Positions 1 to 6,931 of a stretch of 10,972 nucleotides of DNA are shown here, piece by piece. The notes beneath the pieces are model-generated. The model had not been told where the DNA came from and ran no database searches. It saw only the letters and a list, made by a program, of their open reading frames with translations. The stretch is from NCBI GenBank assembly GCA_027010005.1, contig JALVCM010000250.1, positions 1 through 10,972 of the forward strand, given 5' to 3'. A program made the translations under genes and the position numbers. The DNA comes from Thiohalobacter sp. (lineage in GTDB: Bacteria; Pseudomonadota; Gammaproteobacteria; DSM-19610). The number at the start of each line of letters is the position of its first letter. Position 1 is the first letter of the stretch.

Positions 1-514
<514 letters not shown>

Positions 515-532
515 GGCGGTCTCCTGAAACGG

Positions 533-1729
533 TTATAACGGTTCGGTAAAGGTTCGGATTCTGTGTGCGGCGTCCAGGCACTCGTCGAGTGGTGCGACCA
601 GTGCCATACGTACATGCTTGTGTCCCGGGTTGCCGTCAGGGGTGTCGCGCGACAGGTAACTGCCGGGCAATACCACGACATTCTGTTGCCGGTACAGTTC
701 CAGCGCAAATTCGCTGTCGTCAAGCGGGGTGCGCTGCCAGAGGTAAAAACCTGCCGGGGGAATGTCGATCTCCATCACCGGCGACAGTATATCGGCAACA
801 GCGGTAAACTTTTCCCGGTACAGTCGGCGGTTTTCCTGTACGTGTGCCTCGTCGTGCCAGGCACGGACGCTGGCGTCCTGGGTGGCAGGTGGCATCGCAC
901 AGCCGTGATAGGTGCGGTAGTGGAAGAACGCCTGGATCAGGTCGGCATCACCGGCAACAAAACCGGAACGCAGCCCGGGCACATTGGAACGCTTGGACAG
1001 ACTGTGAAATACCAGGCAGTGTGTGTAGCTGTCGTTGCCCATTTGTGCAGCGGCCTGCAACAGCCCGGGTGGTGGTGTGTCGTCCTCCCGGTAGATCTCC
1101 GAGTAGCACTCGTCAGAGGCAATGACAAAATCGTGTTTGTGCGCCAGTTCAATCAGCCTCTGCAGGGTAGCGGTATCGATGACCTGGCCGGTCGGGTTGC
1201 CCGGTGAGCAGAGATAGAGTAACTGGCAGCGTTTCCAGGTCGACTCGCTGACCGCAGCAAAGTCCGGCAGGTAATGGGTGTCGGCCGTGGCGTTGAGGAA
1301 AACCGGTTCGGCACCCGCCAACAGTGCAGCGCCCTCGTATATCTGATAAAAGGGGTTCGGCATCAGTACGGCGGCATCGCGTGAGCGGTCGACCATGCAC
1401 TGGGCGATGGCAAACAGTGCCTCACGGGTGCCGTTGACCGGCAGGGCGTGACGGTCCGGGTCGAGGCTGTTGGCGGGCAGGTCAAAACGTGTCGTCAACC
1501 AGTTGCAGATAGCGGTGCGCAGGCCGTCTGTGCCACGCGTAGACGGGTAGAGTGACAGACCGTGCAGGTGCTCGATCATCGCTTCGGCAATGAAGGCAGG
1601 AGTCGGGTGTTTGGGTTCTCCGATCGATAAGCGGATTGTTTCCAGACCGTCTGGCGGCGTCACGCCGGCAAACAGCTTTGCCATGCGCTCGAACGGGTAG
1701 GGGTGCAGCCGTGACAGGTCGGGATTCAT
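533..1729 (-). CDS. dapC: Succinyldiaminopimelate transaminase (PLP fold-type I aminotransferase)
   Basis: A 398-residue class I/II aminotransferase. DapC converts N-succinyl-2-amino-6-oxopimelate, the DapD product, to N-succinyl-LL-diaminopimelate using glutamate and PLP. Visible fold-type I landmarks are YPSTRGTDGLR (61-71), the SPGNPTG motif with N178, D206 in ASDECYSEIY, the Schiff-base lysine K246 in SLSKRSNVPGLRSGF, and the carboxylate-binding arginine R374 near the C-terminus. SLSKRSN is typical of DapC proteins, and the adjacency to dapD strongly supports the substrate. The ATG at 1729 gives a start MNPDLSRLHPYPFERM that fits DapC proteins. It has no recognisable Shine-Dalgarno: the bases just upstream are an A/T run, so initiation may be weak or unusual. 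Other class I aminotransferases, such as aspartate/tyrosine types, are less likely given motif and context. Confidence 0.94.
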   Translation of the reverse strand: MNPDLSRLHPYPFERMAKLFAGVTPPDGLETIRLSIGEPKHPTPAFIAEAMIEHLHGLSLYPSTRGTDGLRTAICNWLTTRFDLPANSLDPDRHALPVNGTREALFAIAQCMVDRSRDAAVLMPNPFYQIYEGAALLAGAEPVFLNATADTHYLPDFAAVSESTWKRCQLLYLCSPGNPTGQVIDTATLQRLIELAHKHDFVIASDECYSEIYREDDTPPPGLLQAAAQMGNDSYTHCLVFHSLSKRSNVPGLRSGFVAGDADLIQAFFHYRTYHGCAMPPATQDASVRAWHDEAHVQENRRLYREKFTAVADILSPVMEIDIPPAGFYLWQRTPLDDSEFALELYRQQNVVVLPGSYLSRDTPDGNPGHKHVRMALVAPLDECLDAAHRIRTFTEPL

Positions 1730-1780
1730 ATATATAAAAGGAAATGGTCAAAAAATGAAGGCGAGAGTATACGCAATCTT
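1730..1780. promoter_or_regulatory. Divergent dapC / transporter promoter gap (tentative)
   Basis: These 51 bp separate the divergent dapC (minus) and transporter (plus) starts, so both promoters should lie here or overlap the genes. The self-complementary GTATAC at 1768-1773 gives a -10-like TATACT on the minus strand (1770-1765, roughly 29-nt leader to dapC). On the plus strand it gives TATACG (1769-1774), exactly 7 nt before the transporter ATG. No good -35 box is visible for either direction, and neither gene has a well-placed Shine-Dalgarno. The assignment rests on -10 likeness alone. Confidence 0.3.
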
Positions 1781-2662
1781 ATGAAACCGTGCAGTCATCC
1801 GCTTTTGCCCGTCTTCAGCCTGTTATTGACCGCCACGTTGTGGGGCCTGGTCTGGTACCCGCTGCGCCTGCTGGAAGCACAGGGCCTGCAGGGACTGTGG
1901 CTGTCCCTGTCCAGTTATGGTGCTGCCTTGCTGGTGGGGTTGCCCTGGCTGTGGCGTTCTCGTGGTGAATGGGCAAGCGAAGGGGTGGTGCTGGCACTGA
2001 TGACACTGGCTGTTGGCTGGTGCAACGTGGCATTTGTCATTGCCATCCTCGATGGCACTGTGGTGCGGGTACTGTTGCTGTTCTACCTTTCCCCCCTGTG
2101 GGCACTGATTCTCGGCTGGCTGATTCTTGGCGAACGCCCGGGTGCCAGTGGATTCCTGGTGTTTGTACTGGCAATTTCAGGCGCCATTGTCATGCTGTGG
2201 GACCCGCAACTGGGGATGCCCTGGCCACGTGACGGGGCTGACTGGATGGCGGCATCCTCGGGCCTGGCGTTCGCTTTTGCCAATGTCATGGTGCGTAAAC
2301 TGAAACACGCCGGTATGCAGACCAAGGCATCGGCCAGCTGGCTGGGTGTGGTACTGGTTGCAGCCGTGTGGATACTGATCGTCCGTGAGCCCATGCCGGT
2401 GGTGGATATGTCCGTGTGGCTGGGATCGGCGATGCTGGGCTGGTTCGGTTTTGTCATTATGACGGTCACCGTAATCTATGGTGTTACCCACATGCCGGTG
2501 CATCGCTCGGCCGTTATTCTGCTGTTTGAGCTGGTGGTGGGTGCCGTGTCGTCGATTCTGCTGACCGACGAGCAGGTATTGCTTCAGGAATGGGTGGGCG
2601 GTGTGCTGATTCTGGCGGCCGCCTGGTTCGCGGCGAACGAGCATATCGGGGAAACCTCATGA
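1781..2662 (+). CDS. EamA/DMT-superfamily inner-membrane transporter
   Basis: A 293-residue, very hydrophobic protein with about ten predicted membrane helices in two repeats of five. Approximate helices are 8-28, 36-58, 67-89, 95-117, 123-140, 154-174, 184-201, 212-235, 242-261 and 270-286. This is the layout of the drug/metabolite transporter (EamA) family, and the length is typical. The end of the first half (FYLSPLWALILGWLILGERP, 101-120) and of the second half (LLFELVVGAVSSILLTDEQ, 247-265) match the EamA pattern of an aromatic/Pro helix followed by a helix ending in an acidic residue. The substrate cannot be told from sequence; relatives export amino acids, metabolites or drugs. The ATG lacks a clear Shine-Dalgarno (GAAGGCGAG is about 15 nt upstream, too far). 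Its stop overlaps the next gene in ATGA, so the two are translationally coupled. It is divergent from dapC; a link to lysine/diaminopimelate export is possible but unproven. Confidence 0.88.
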   Translation: MKPCSHPLLPVFSLLLTATLWGLVWYPLRLLEAQGLQGLWLSLSSYGAALLVGLPWLWRSRGEWASEGVVLALMTLAVGWCNVAFVIAILDGTVVRVLLLFYLSPLWALILGWLILGERPGASGFLVFVLAISGAIVMLWDPQLGMPWPRDGADWMAASSGLAFAFANVMVRKLKHAGMQTKASASWLGVVLVAAVWILIVREPMPVVDMSVWLGSAMLGWFGFVIMTVTVIYGVTHMPVHRSAVILLFELVVGAVSSILLTDEQVLLQEWVGGVLILAAAWFAANEHIGETS

Positions 2663-3030
2663 GTCACGTGCTGGGTATACACCATGTCAGTTTCCTGGTT
2701 GCCGATGTGCAGCGCTCACTGGCATTTTATTGTGGTATTCTGCAGCTGGAAACAGACCCGCAACGGCCCGATATCGGTTATCCGGGCGCCTGGCTTGAAC
2801 TGGGTGCACAGCAGTTGCATCTTTTGCAGTTGCCAAACCCCGACCCGGTAACAGGTCGACCGGAGCATGTGGGTCGTGACCGTCATGCAGCATTTACGGT
2901 CAGTGATCTCGATCCCCTGCTGGAGCGTCTCGAAGAGGCCGGTGTGAGCTATACACGGAGTCGTTCAGGCCGTTGTGCGGCATTCTTCCGCGACCCGGAC
3001 GGGAACGGTATCGAGCTGGTGGAAGTGTAG
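2659..3030 (+). CDS. VOC-superfamily (glyoxalase/bleomycin resistance/dioxygenase fold) protein
   Basis: A 123-residue single VOC domain. The N-terminal half has GIHHVSFLVADVQRSLAFY (6-24), the usual first beta-alpha unit with H9 as probable metal ligand. LELGAQQLHLLQL (46-58) supplies H54; RHAAFTVSDLDPLLERLEEAG (75-95) starts the second beta-alpha-beta-beta-beta module with H76. FFRDPDGNGIELVEV at the C-terminus supplies E119, so the spacing fits the four-ligand metal site of VOC enzymes. The substrate is unknown: glyoxalase-like, fosfomycin/thiol-transferase-like and dioxygenase-like members share this pattern. The start is the ATG at 2659 inside the transporter stop (ATGA), with GGGGAA at 2648-2653 as Shine-Dalgarno; an in-frame ATG at 2590 would sit inside the transporter and lacks family similarity. 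It converges on glnD. Confidence 0.87.
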   Translation: MSHVLGIHHVSFLVADVQRSLAFYCGILQLETDPQRPDIGYPGAWLELGAQQLHLLQLPNPDPVTGRPEHVGRDRHAAFTVSDLDPLLERLEEAGVSYTRSRSGRCAAFFRDPDGNGIELVEV

Positions 3031-3055
3031 TATCTAAAGAGTCCCTGATTAGTTC

Positions 3056-3139
3056 GTCATTGCGAGGAATGAAGTGACGTGGCAATCTTTAACGGACTGA
3101 TTCCATGGTATGAGATTGCCGCGCTTCGCTCGCAATGAC
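3056..3139. repeat. Imperfect inverted repeat, dispersed intergenic palindromic element
   Basis: The outer arms GTCATTGCGAG (3056-3066) and CTCGCAATGAC (3129-3139) are perfect inverted copies of 11 bp. Inside them, GGCAATCT (3081-3088) pairs with AGATTGCC (3113-3120). The two halves differ in their middles: GAATGAAGTGACGT on the left and a shorter GCGCTTCG on the right, so each half is a variant of one short repeat unit facing the other. From memory, near-identical units (GTCATTGCGAGCGAAGC...GGCAATC) occur in many copies in unrelated bacterial genomes, and they are often mistranslated into protein tails resembling VIASEARQS. It lies between two converging genes, where such repeats often sit, and could fold into a hairpin acting as a two-way transcription stop. 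No transposase is present. Confidence 0.8.
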
Positions 3140-5893
3140 AAGAATTCCAGATTGACCGGAGGTGCCCTGAGTGTTGAGGGATGGCATATTCCCCGGCTTA
3201 CTCGCAGGGCTGGTCCAGTGCCTGGACAAGGGCTTCACGCAGACTGTCCTGTGCCTGGTATCGAGTGCATTCCCCTCACTGTCCGTCACAAAAAATACAT
3301 CCTCGGCTTTTGAACCAAAGGTGGCGATCTTGGCGTTCTGCAATACCACGCCCTGGTCGTAGAAAATCTGTCCGACACGCGACAACAGTCCCGGGTAATC
3401 CGTGGTGAAGAGTTCGACAATCGTACGCTGTTGTGCATCGTCCAAATGAAAGTTGACTTGCGTGGGTACATGGAACTGGCGTATACGCCTTGGTGCGCGG
3501 CGTGCCGAGGTTGTTGCAGTATCATGTTCTGACAGCAACTCCTGTTTCATCAGCGTCACCAGTTCTTCTCCATCATAGCTGTCCAGAACGGGTTCCCCGG
3601 CAGAGTTCAGCAACAGGTAGGTATTTACCGCATAGCCACGCTTCGATGTAATGATACGTGCATCGGTGATAGACAGGCCCATCTGGTCGATCAGGGCGGT
3701 GGTCCGGTTGAACAGGCGGTCCACGACGGGTGTGTACAGGAACAGTGCACTGCCGCCACGTTCTGACTGCGGGCACAGGTCGACGCGTACCCCGTCCATG
3801 CTGCCTTCGTCAAGAATAACCTTTGCGTGCCAGATAACCTCTTCGACACTGTGACGCAGAAAATAGTCTTCCGGAAAGTCCTGCCAGAGACGCTCGAGCT
3901 GTTGCATGTCGATGCCATGTCCGGCAAGTTTCTCCGCGGCCTTGTGCTTGATGTCCCGGATCAGTTCATCACGGTGCAGTGGATTTTCAAGACCGCGTCG
4001 AAGTGCACGCTTGGTGGCGTTGTAAAGGTCCCGGAACAGGGCATCTTTCCAGGAATTCCACAGCGTCGGGTTGGTGCCGCGTATGTCGGCAACGGTCAGC
4101 AGGTACAGGTAATCGAGGCGTGTGCGGTCACCCACCTGGGTGGCAAAGTCGTGGATGACGTCCGGATCGGTGATGTCGCGGCGCTGTGCCACGTGGGACA
4201 TCAGCAGGTGGCTGCGTACCAGCCACGAAACCAGCTTGCAGTCGTATTCACTGAGTCCGTGCAGCTTGAGGAATTCATACGCATCTTCTGCCCCCAGCTC
4301 TGCATGGTTTCCACCACGACCCTTGGCAATGTCGTGAAAGAAGCCTGCCAGGTATAACAGTTCCGGCTTGGGGATTTCCGCAGAGATACGGCTGCACTTG
4401 GGTAATTCGTGCGCCATTTCCGGCACCGAGAAACGGCGCAGGTTGCGCACCACGAACAGGGTGTGTTCGTCGACGGTATAGGCGTGGAACAGGTCGTGCT
4501 GCATCTGCCCGACGATGAGTTCGAATTTGGGGTAGTAGGCTGCCAGTACACCATAGCGGTTCATGCGCCGCAGTTCGTGGGTCAGGCCGGTTGGCTGGCG
4601 AAAGATTTCCATGAACAGGCTGCGGGCGCGGATGTCCTTGCGGAAGCTGTCATCGATCAGGTACAGGTGGTCACGCACCAGGCGGATGGTCGATGCCCGT
4701 ACGCCCTTGATCTCGCTGTGCTGCTGCATCAGCAGGAACAGTTCCAGCAGGGCAAAGGGATAGCGTTTAAAGACCCCGTTACCGGTCACTTCAAGAAAAC
4801 CCTTGCGGACCTGGAAACGCCGGTTCAGAGGGGTTACCGTGCTTTCGTCGTCTTCGTACAGGATGATTTCCTGCAGCAGTTGCAGCAGCATTTCATTCAG
4901 GCGGCTGAGTGCCTGGATGGTGCGGTAGTAATCTTTCATGAACCACTCGACCGCCAGTTTATGGTCGTGGTCGGTATAACCGAAGTTCTGTGCCAGGGTG
5001 CGCTGGTGGTCGAATAACAGGCGGTCTTCGCGGCGTCGGGTAATCTGGTGCAGCCCGAAACGGACTTTCCATAAAAAGCGCTGGCCCTGCATCAGGGTAT
5101 CGTATTCACCGGGTGTAATATCTTCCCGTTCTACCAGTTCGCCGAGGTCTTCCGTGCCGAAGTGACGCTTGAACACCCAGCCGATCATCTGCGCATCGCG
5201 CAGTCCACCGGGGCCTTCCTTGACGTTGGGTTCCAGGTTATAGACCGCGTCGTCGAACTTTTTGTAACGCGCGTGCTGCTCTTCCAGCTTGGCCGTGAAG
5301 AATTCGCGGTCGGGCCAGACGTAATCCGGCCCGGTGAGCCGCCGCATGTCATCGAAAAGGTCTTTTCGGCCATGTAGCAGGCGGGCTTCCATCAGGTTGG
5401 TTGCTACAGTGATGTCGGCGCGTGCCTGCTCCTGGCAGTCCTCCAGTGTGCGCACACTGTGGCCGACCTCCAGGCCAATATCCCACAGTAGCATCAGGAA
5501 GGCTTCGAGGTCCCTGGCGGTTGCGGCATCTTCGCTTTGTGCCAGCAGTATCATGATGTCGACGTCGGAGCCGGGTAACAGCTCTGCACGTCCATAGCCG
5601 CCCACTGCCACCAGCGAGCCATCGAGTCTGGCCAGTTTTGCATCCCAGCAGCGAATCAGCACCTGGTCCACCACCCAGCTGCGTGCAAAAATCAGGTCCT
5701 CGATATCAGCTCCTGCATCGAAGCGGGCCATGAGGTGCTCGTTAGCCGTTTTCAGAAATGTGCGGATATCACCGAGGGACAAGGTGTCGGCATGGAAAGC
5801 CTGGTCCAGAATACCGAGATCGAACCAGCCGGCAATACTGTCTGTCGCCAGGCGGGCAATGGGGCGGGTCTCGCCGTCGTCCGGGCTCATCAT
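3089..5893 (-). CDS. glnD: Bifunctional PII uridylyltransferase/uridylyl-removing enzyme, frameshifted near its 3' end
   Basis: GlnD is the glutamine sensor that uridylylates PII (GlnB/GlnK) when nitrogen is short and removes UMP when it is plentiful. The as-read frame is 934 residues. Domains: nucleotidyltransferase with GGYGRAELLPGSDVD at 98-112 (catalytic D110 and D112); the GlnD signature KEGPGGLRD (225-233); HD uridylyl-removing domain with H520-D521 in FFHDIAKGRGGNHAELG; two C-terminal ACT domains (about 713-785 and 822-898). Similarity to GlnD holds to D878 and then collapses. The expected last 20 residues are present in the neighbouring frame and end at 3198, which would give an 898-residue protein, close to the usual 890-900. 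The as-read frame instead continues through the intergenic repeat to 3089. The ATG at 5893 overlaps the map stop (ATGA), with AAGGGTG 7 nt upstream; the adjacent second ATG (5890) is possible. It is transcribed after map. Confidence 0.95.
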   Translation of the reverse strand: MMSPDDGETRPIARLATDSIAGWFDLGILDQAFHADTLSLGDIRTFLKTANEHLMARFDAGADIEDLIFARSWVVDQVLIRCWDAKLARLDGSLVAVGGYGRAELLPGSDVDIMILLAQSEDAATARDLEAFLMLLWDIGLEVGHSVRTLEDCQEQARADITVATNLMEARLLHGRKDLFDDMRRLTGPDYVWPDREFFTAKLEEQHARYKKFDDAVYNLEPNVKEGPGGLRDAQMIGWVFKRHFGTEDLGELVEREDITPGEYDTLMQGQRFLWKVRFGLHQITRRREDRLLFDHQRTLAQNFGYTDHDHKLAVEWFMKDYYRTIQALSRLNEMLLQLLQEIILYEDDESTVTPLNRRFQVRKGFLEVTGNGVFKRYPFALLELFLLMQQHSEIKGVRASTIRLVRDHLYLIDDSFRKDIRARSLFMEIFRQPTGLTHELRRMNRYGVLAAYYPKFELIVGQMQHDLFHAYTVDEHTLFVVRNLRRFSVPEMAHELPKCSRISAEIPKPELLYLAGFFHDIAKGRGGNHAELGAEDAYEFLKLHGLSEYDCKLVSWLVRSHLLMSHVAQRRDITDPDVIHDFATQVGDRTRLDYLYLLTVADIRGTNPTLWNSWKDALFRDLYNATKRALRRGLENPLHRDELIRDIKHKAAEKLAGHGIDMQQLERLWQDFPEDYFLRHSVEEVIWHAKVILDEGSMDGVRVDLCPQSERGGSALFLYTPVVDRLFNRTTALIDQMGLSITDARIITSKRGYAVNTYLLLNSAGEPVLDSYDGEELVTLMKQELLSEHDTATTSARRAPRRIRQFHVPTQVNFHLDDAQQRTIVELFTTDYPGLLSRVGQIFYDQGVVLQNAKIATFGSKAEDVFFVTDSEGNALDTRHRTVCVKPLSRHWTSPASKPGNMPSLNTQGTSGQSGILVIASEARQSHTMESVR
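3198..3262 (-). other. glnD: Displaced C-terminal codons of glnD (frameshift zone)
   Basis: Just after codon D878 the continuing GlnD similarity moves by one frame. Reading from 3260 in the neighbouring frame gives YQAQDSLREAL followed by VQALDQPCE and a TAA at 3200-3198. This is an amphipathic helix that matches in kind the last segment of E. coli GlnD (LQQEVHQRLTEALNP, from memory). Restoring one base, for example GATACC to GATTACC at about 3260, joins the frames exactly. The as-read frame here gives TRHRTVCVKPLSRHW, which is unlike any GlnD end. A one-base deletion or a sequencing/assembly error explains this best; no canonical slippery heptamer is seen. Confidence 0.82.
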
Positions 5894-6657
5894 ATGGTTT
5901 CACCCTTGCGCAGGGTGAGAACTTCATAACCATCAGGGGTCACGAGGATGGTGTGCTCCCATTGTGCCGACAGGCTGTGGTCCTTGGTGACCACGGTCCA
6001 GCCATCCTTGAGTACCTTGGTGTGGCGTTTGCCGACATTGATCATCGGCTCGATGGTAAATGTCATGCCCGCCTGCAGTACCACACCGGTGCCGGCCTTG
6101 CCGTAGTGCAGCACCTGGGGCTCTTCGTGAAACTCGCGACCGATTCCGTGTCCGCAGTATTCACGCACCACGGAAAAATGACGGCTCTCCGCGAGCTGCT
6201 GGATGGCGTGCCCGATATCACCGAGGCGTGCACCAGGCTTTACCATGCGAATACCTGTGCACATACATTCATAGGCGGTATCGACCAGGCGTTTCGCAAT
6301 GACGGTCGGCTCGCCGACAAAAAACATCTTGCTGGTATCACCGTGAAAGCCATCCTTGATCACGGTGATATCGATATTGATGGCATCGCCGTTCTTGAGC
6401 TTGCGGTTGCCGGGGATACCGTGACAGACTTGGTGGTTGACCGAGGTGCAGATGGATTTCGGGAAGCCACGATAATTGAGCGGGGCCGGTACCGCACCCT
6501 GCACATTGACGGTGTAGTCGTGGCAGATGCGGTCGAGTTCCTCCGTGGTGACGCCGGCGCGTACGTAGGGCTCGATCATTTCCAGCTGTTCGGCGGCCAG
6601 GCGGCCGGCTATACGCATTTTTTCGATTTCTTCGGGGGTTTTGATGGATATGCTCAT
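5890..6657 (-). CDS. map: Type I methionine aminopeptidase
   Basis: Removes the initiator methionine from nascent proteins with small second residues, at the ribosome exit, after deformylation. The protein has 255 residues, normal for the short bacterial type Ia enzyme without an N-terminal extension. The whole catalytic set is visible: substrate-contact H79 in CHGIPG and metal ligands D96 (INIDIT), D107 (HGDTS), H170 (CGHGIG), E203 (TIEPM) and E234 (QWEHT). The start MSISIKTPEEIEKMRIAGRLA matches family starts, with AGGAA (6665-6661) as a close Shine-Dalgarno. The stop overlaps the glnD start in ATGA, so map and glnD are probably one transcript. It is divergent from rpsB, as in many gammaproteobacteria. 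Confidence 0.97.
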   Translation of the reverse strand: MSISIKTPEEIEKMRIAGRLAAEQLEMIEPYVRAGVTTEELDRICHDYTVNVQGAVPAPLNYRGFPKSICTSVNHQVCHGIPGNRKLKNGDAINIDITVIKDGFHGDTSKMFFVGEPTVIAKRLVDTAYECMCTGIRMVKPGARLGDIGHAIQQLAESRHFSVVREYCGHGIGREFHEEPQVLHYGKAGTGVVLQAGMTFTIEPMINVGKRHTKVLKDGWTVVTKDHSLSAQWEHTILVTPDGYEVLTLRKGETI

Positions 6658-6668
6658 GGCTTCCTGTC

Positions 6669-6686
6669 GCTGCCGTGTCCGGCAGC
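6669..6686 (-). promoter_or_regulatory. Perfect hairpin in the map 5' leader
   Basis: On the minus strand the leader reads GCTGCCG-GACA-CGGCAGC, a perfect 7-bp GC-rich stem with a 4-nt loop. It ends 3 nt before the AGGAA Shine-Dalgarno and 11 nt before the map ATG. No U-tract follows, so it is not an intrinsic terminator. It may shield the 5' end from RNases or affect ribosome access; the function is inferred from position only. Confidence 0.55.
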
Positions 6687-6738
6687 ACGGGCTGATCGGG
6701 TCGGACGTGAGAAAACGGGGCCTAAGTGGCCGGATTAA

Positions 6739-6774
6739 TTGCTGTTACGCCTAGTGTATGGTATAAAACGCGGC
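6739..6774 (+). promoter_or_regulatory. Putative rpsB-tsf promoter with extended -10 and GC-rich discriminator
   Basis: TATAAA at 6762-6767 is preceded by TG at 6759-6760, giving an extended -10 (TGnTATAAA). A TTG-type -35 (TTGCTG, 6739-6744, three of six) lies 17 nt upstream. The bases after the -10 (ACGCGGC, 6768-6774) form a GC-rich discriminator, the hallmark of promoters under stringent (ppGpp/DksA) control. The E. coli rpsB promoter is also described as extended -10 with a GC-rich discriminator. The predicted start is near 6774. Confidence 0.7.
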
Positions 6775-6781
6775 TTGTTAA
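6753..6781 (-). promoter_or_regulatory. Putative sigma-70 promoter for map-glnD
   Basis: On the minus strand, TTAACA (6781-6776, five of six bases of the -35 consensus) is followed after exactly 17 nt by TACACT (6758-6753, four of six of the -10). This predicts a transcript start near 6746 and an 89-nt leader to map that includes the GCTGCCG hairpin. The site physically overlaps the rpsB promoter on the other strand. Confidence 0.5.
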
Positions 6782-6931
6782 CAGGGCTGCTGGAATCTTC
6801 CTGCCGCCCGGTAACTATAAATCCACACATACGTCGGCACATGCAGTTGGGTGCCTTCGGCATGGCGAGAGCCAGCCGCGGGTTACTGTCATGGGGCGTA
6901 TGGAGGCCCAACCCTTACAAAGAGGTTTATT
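6774..6931 (+). promoter_or_regulatory. rpsB mRNA leader, probable S2 autoregulatory element
   Basis: The predicted start and the rpsB ATG are about 158 nt apart, close to the leader of about 160 nt reported for E. coli, where S2 represses its own operon. Visible structure: TGGC-GAGA-GCCA (6863-6874), a short stem closed by a GNRA tetraloop; GGGTT (6880-6884) plus GGG (6893-6895) pairing with CCCAACCC (6907-6914), an 8-bp stem with an 8-nt bulge ending shortly before the AAAGAGG Shine-Dalgarno (6919-6925). The rpsB frame stays open back to 6851, but that part does not resemble S2 and is structured, so I treat it as non-coding. Binding of S2 is inferred. Confidence 0.6.

Noticed and set aside
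2590..2658. An N-terminal extension of the VOC protein.
   Set aside because: It lies inside the transporter coding region; the ATGA start at 2659 begins exactly at the VOC fold.
3140..3197. CCCT/AGGG mini-hairpin as a glnD terminator.
   Set aside because: Only four pairs and no T-tract; not distinguishable from chance.
5758..6738. A 326-codon plus-strand frame opposite map.
   Set aside because: It is antisense to map over nearly all its length, with no recognisable motif; an artefact of codon bias.
6851..6931. An N-terminal extension of rpsB from an upstream ATG.
   Set aside because: The extension has no S2 similarity, while the ATG at 6932 has a good Shine-Dalgarno and the canonical S2 N-terminus.
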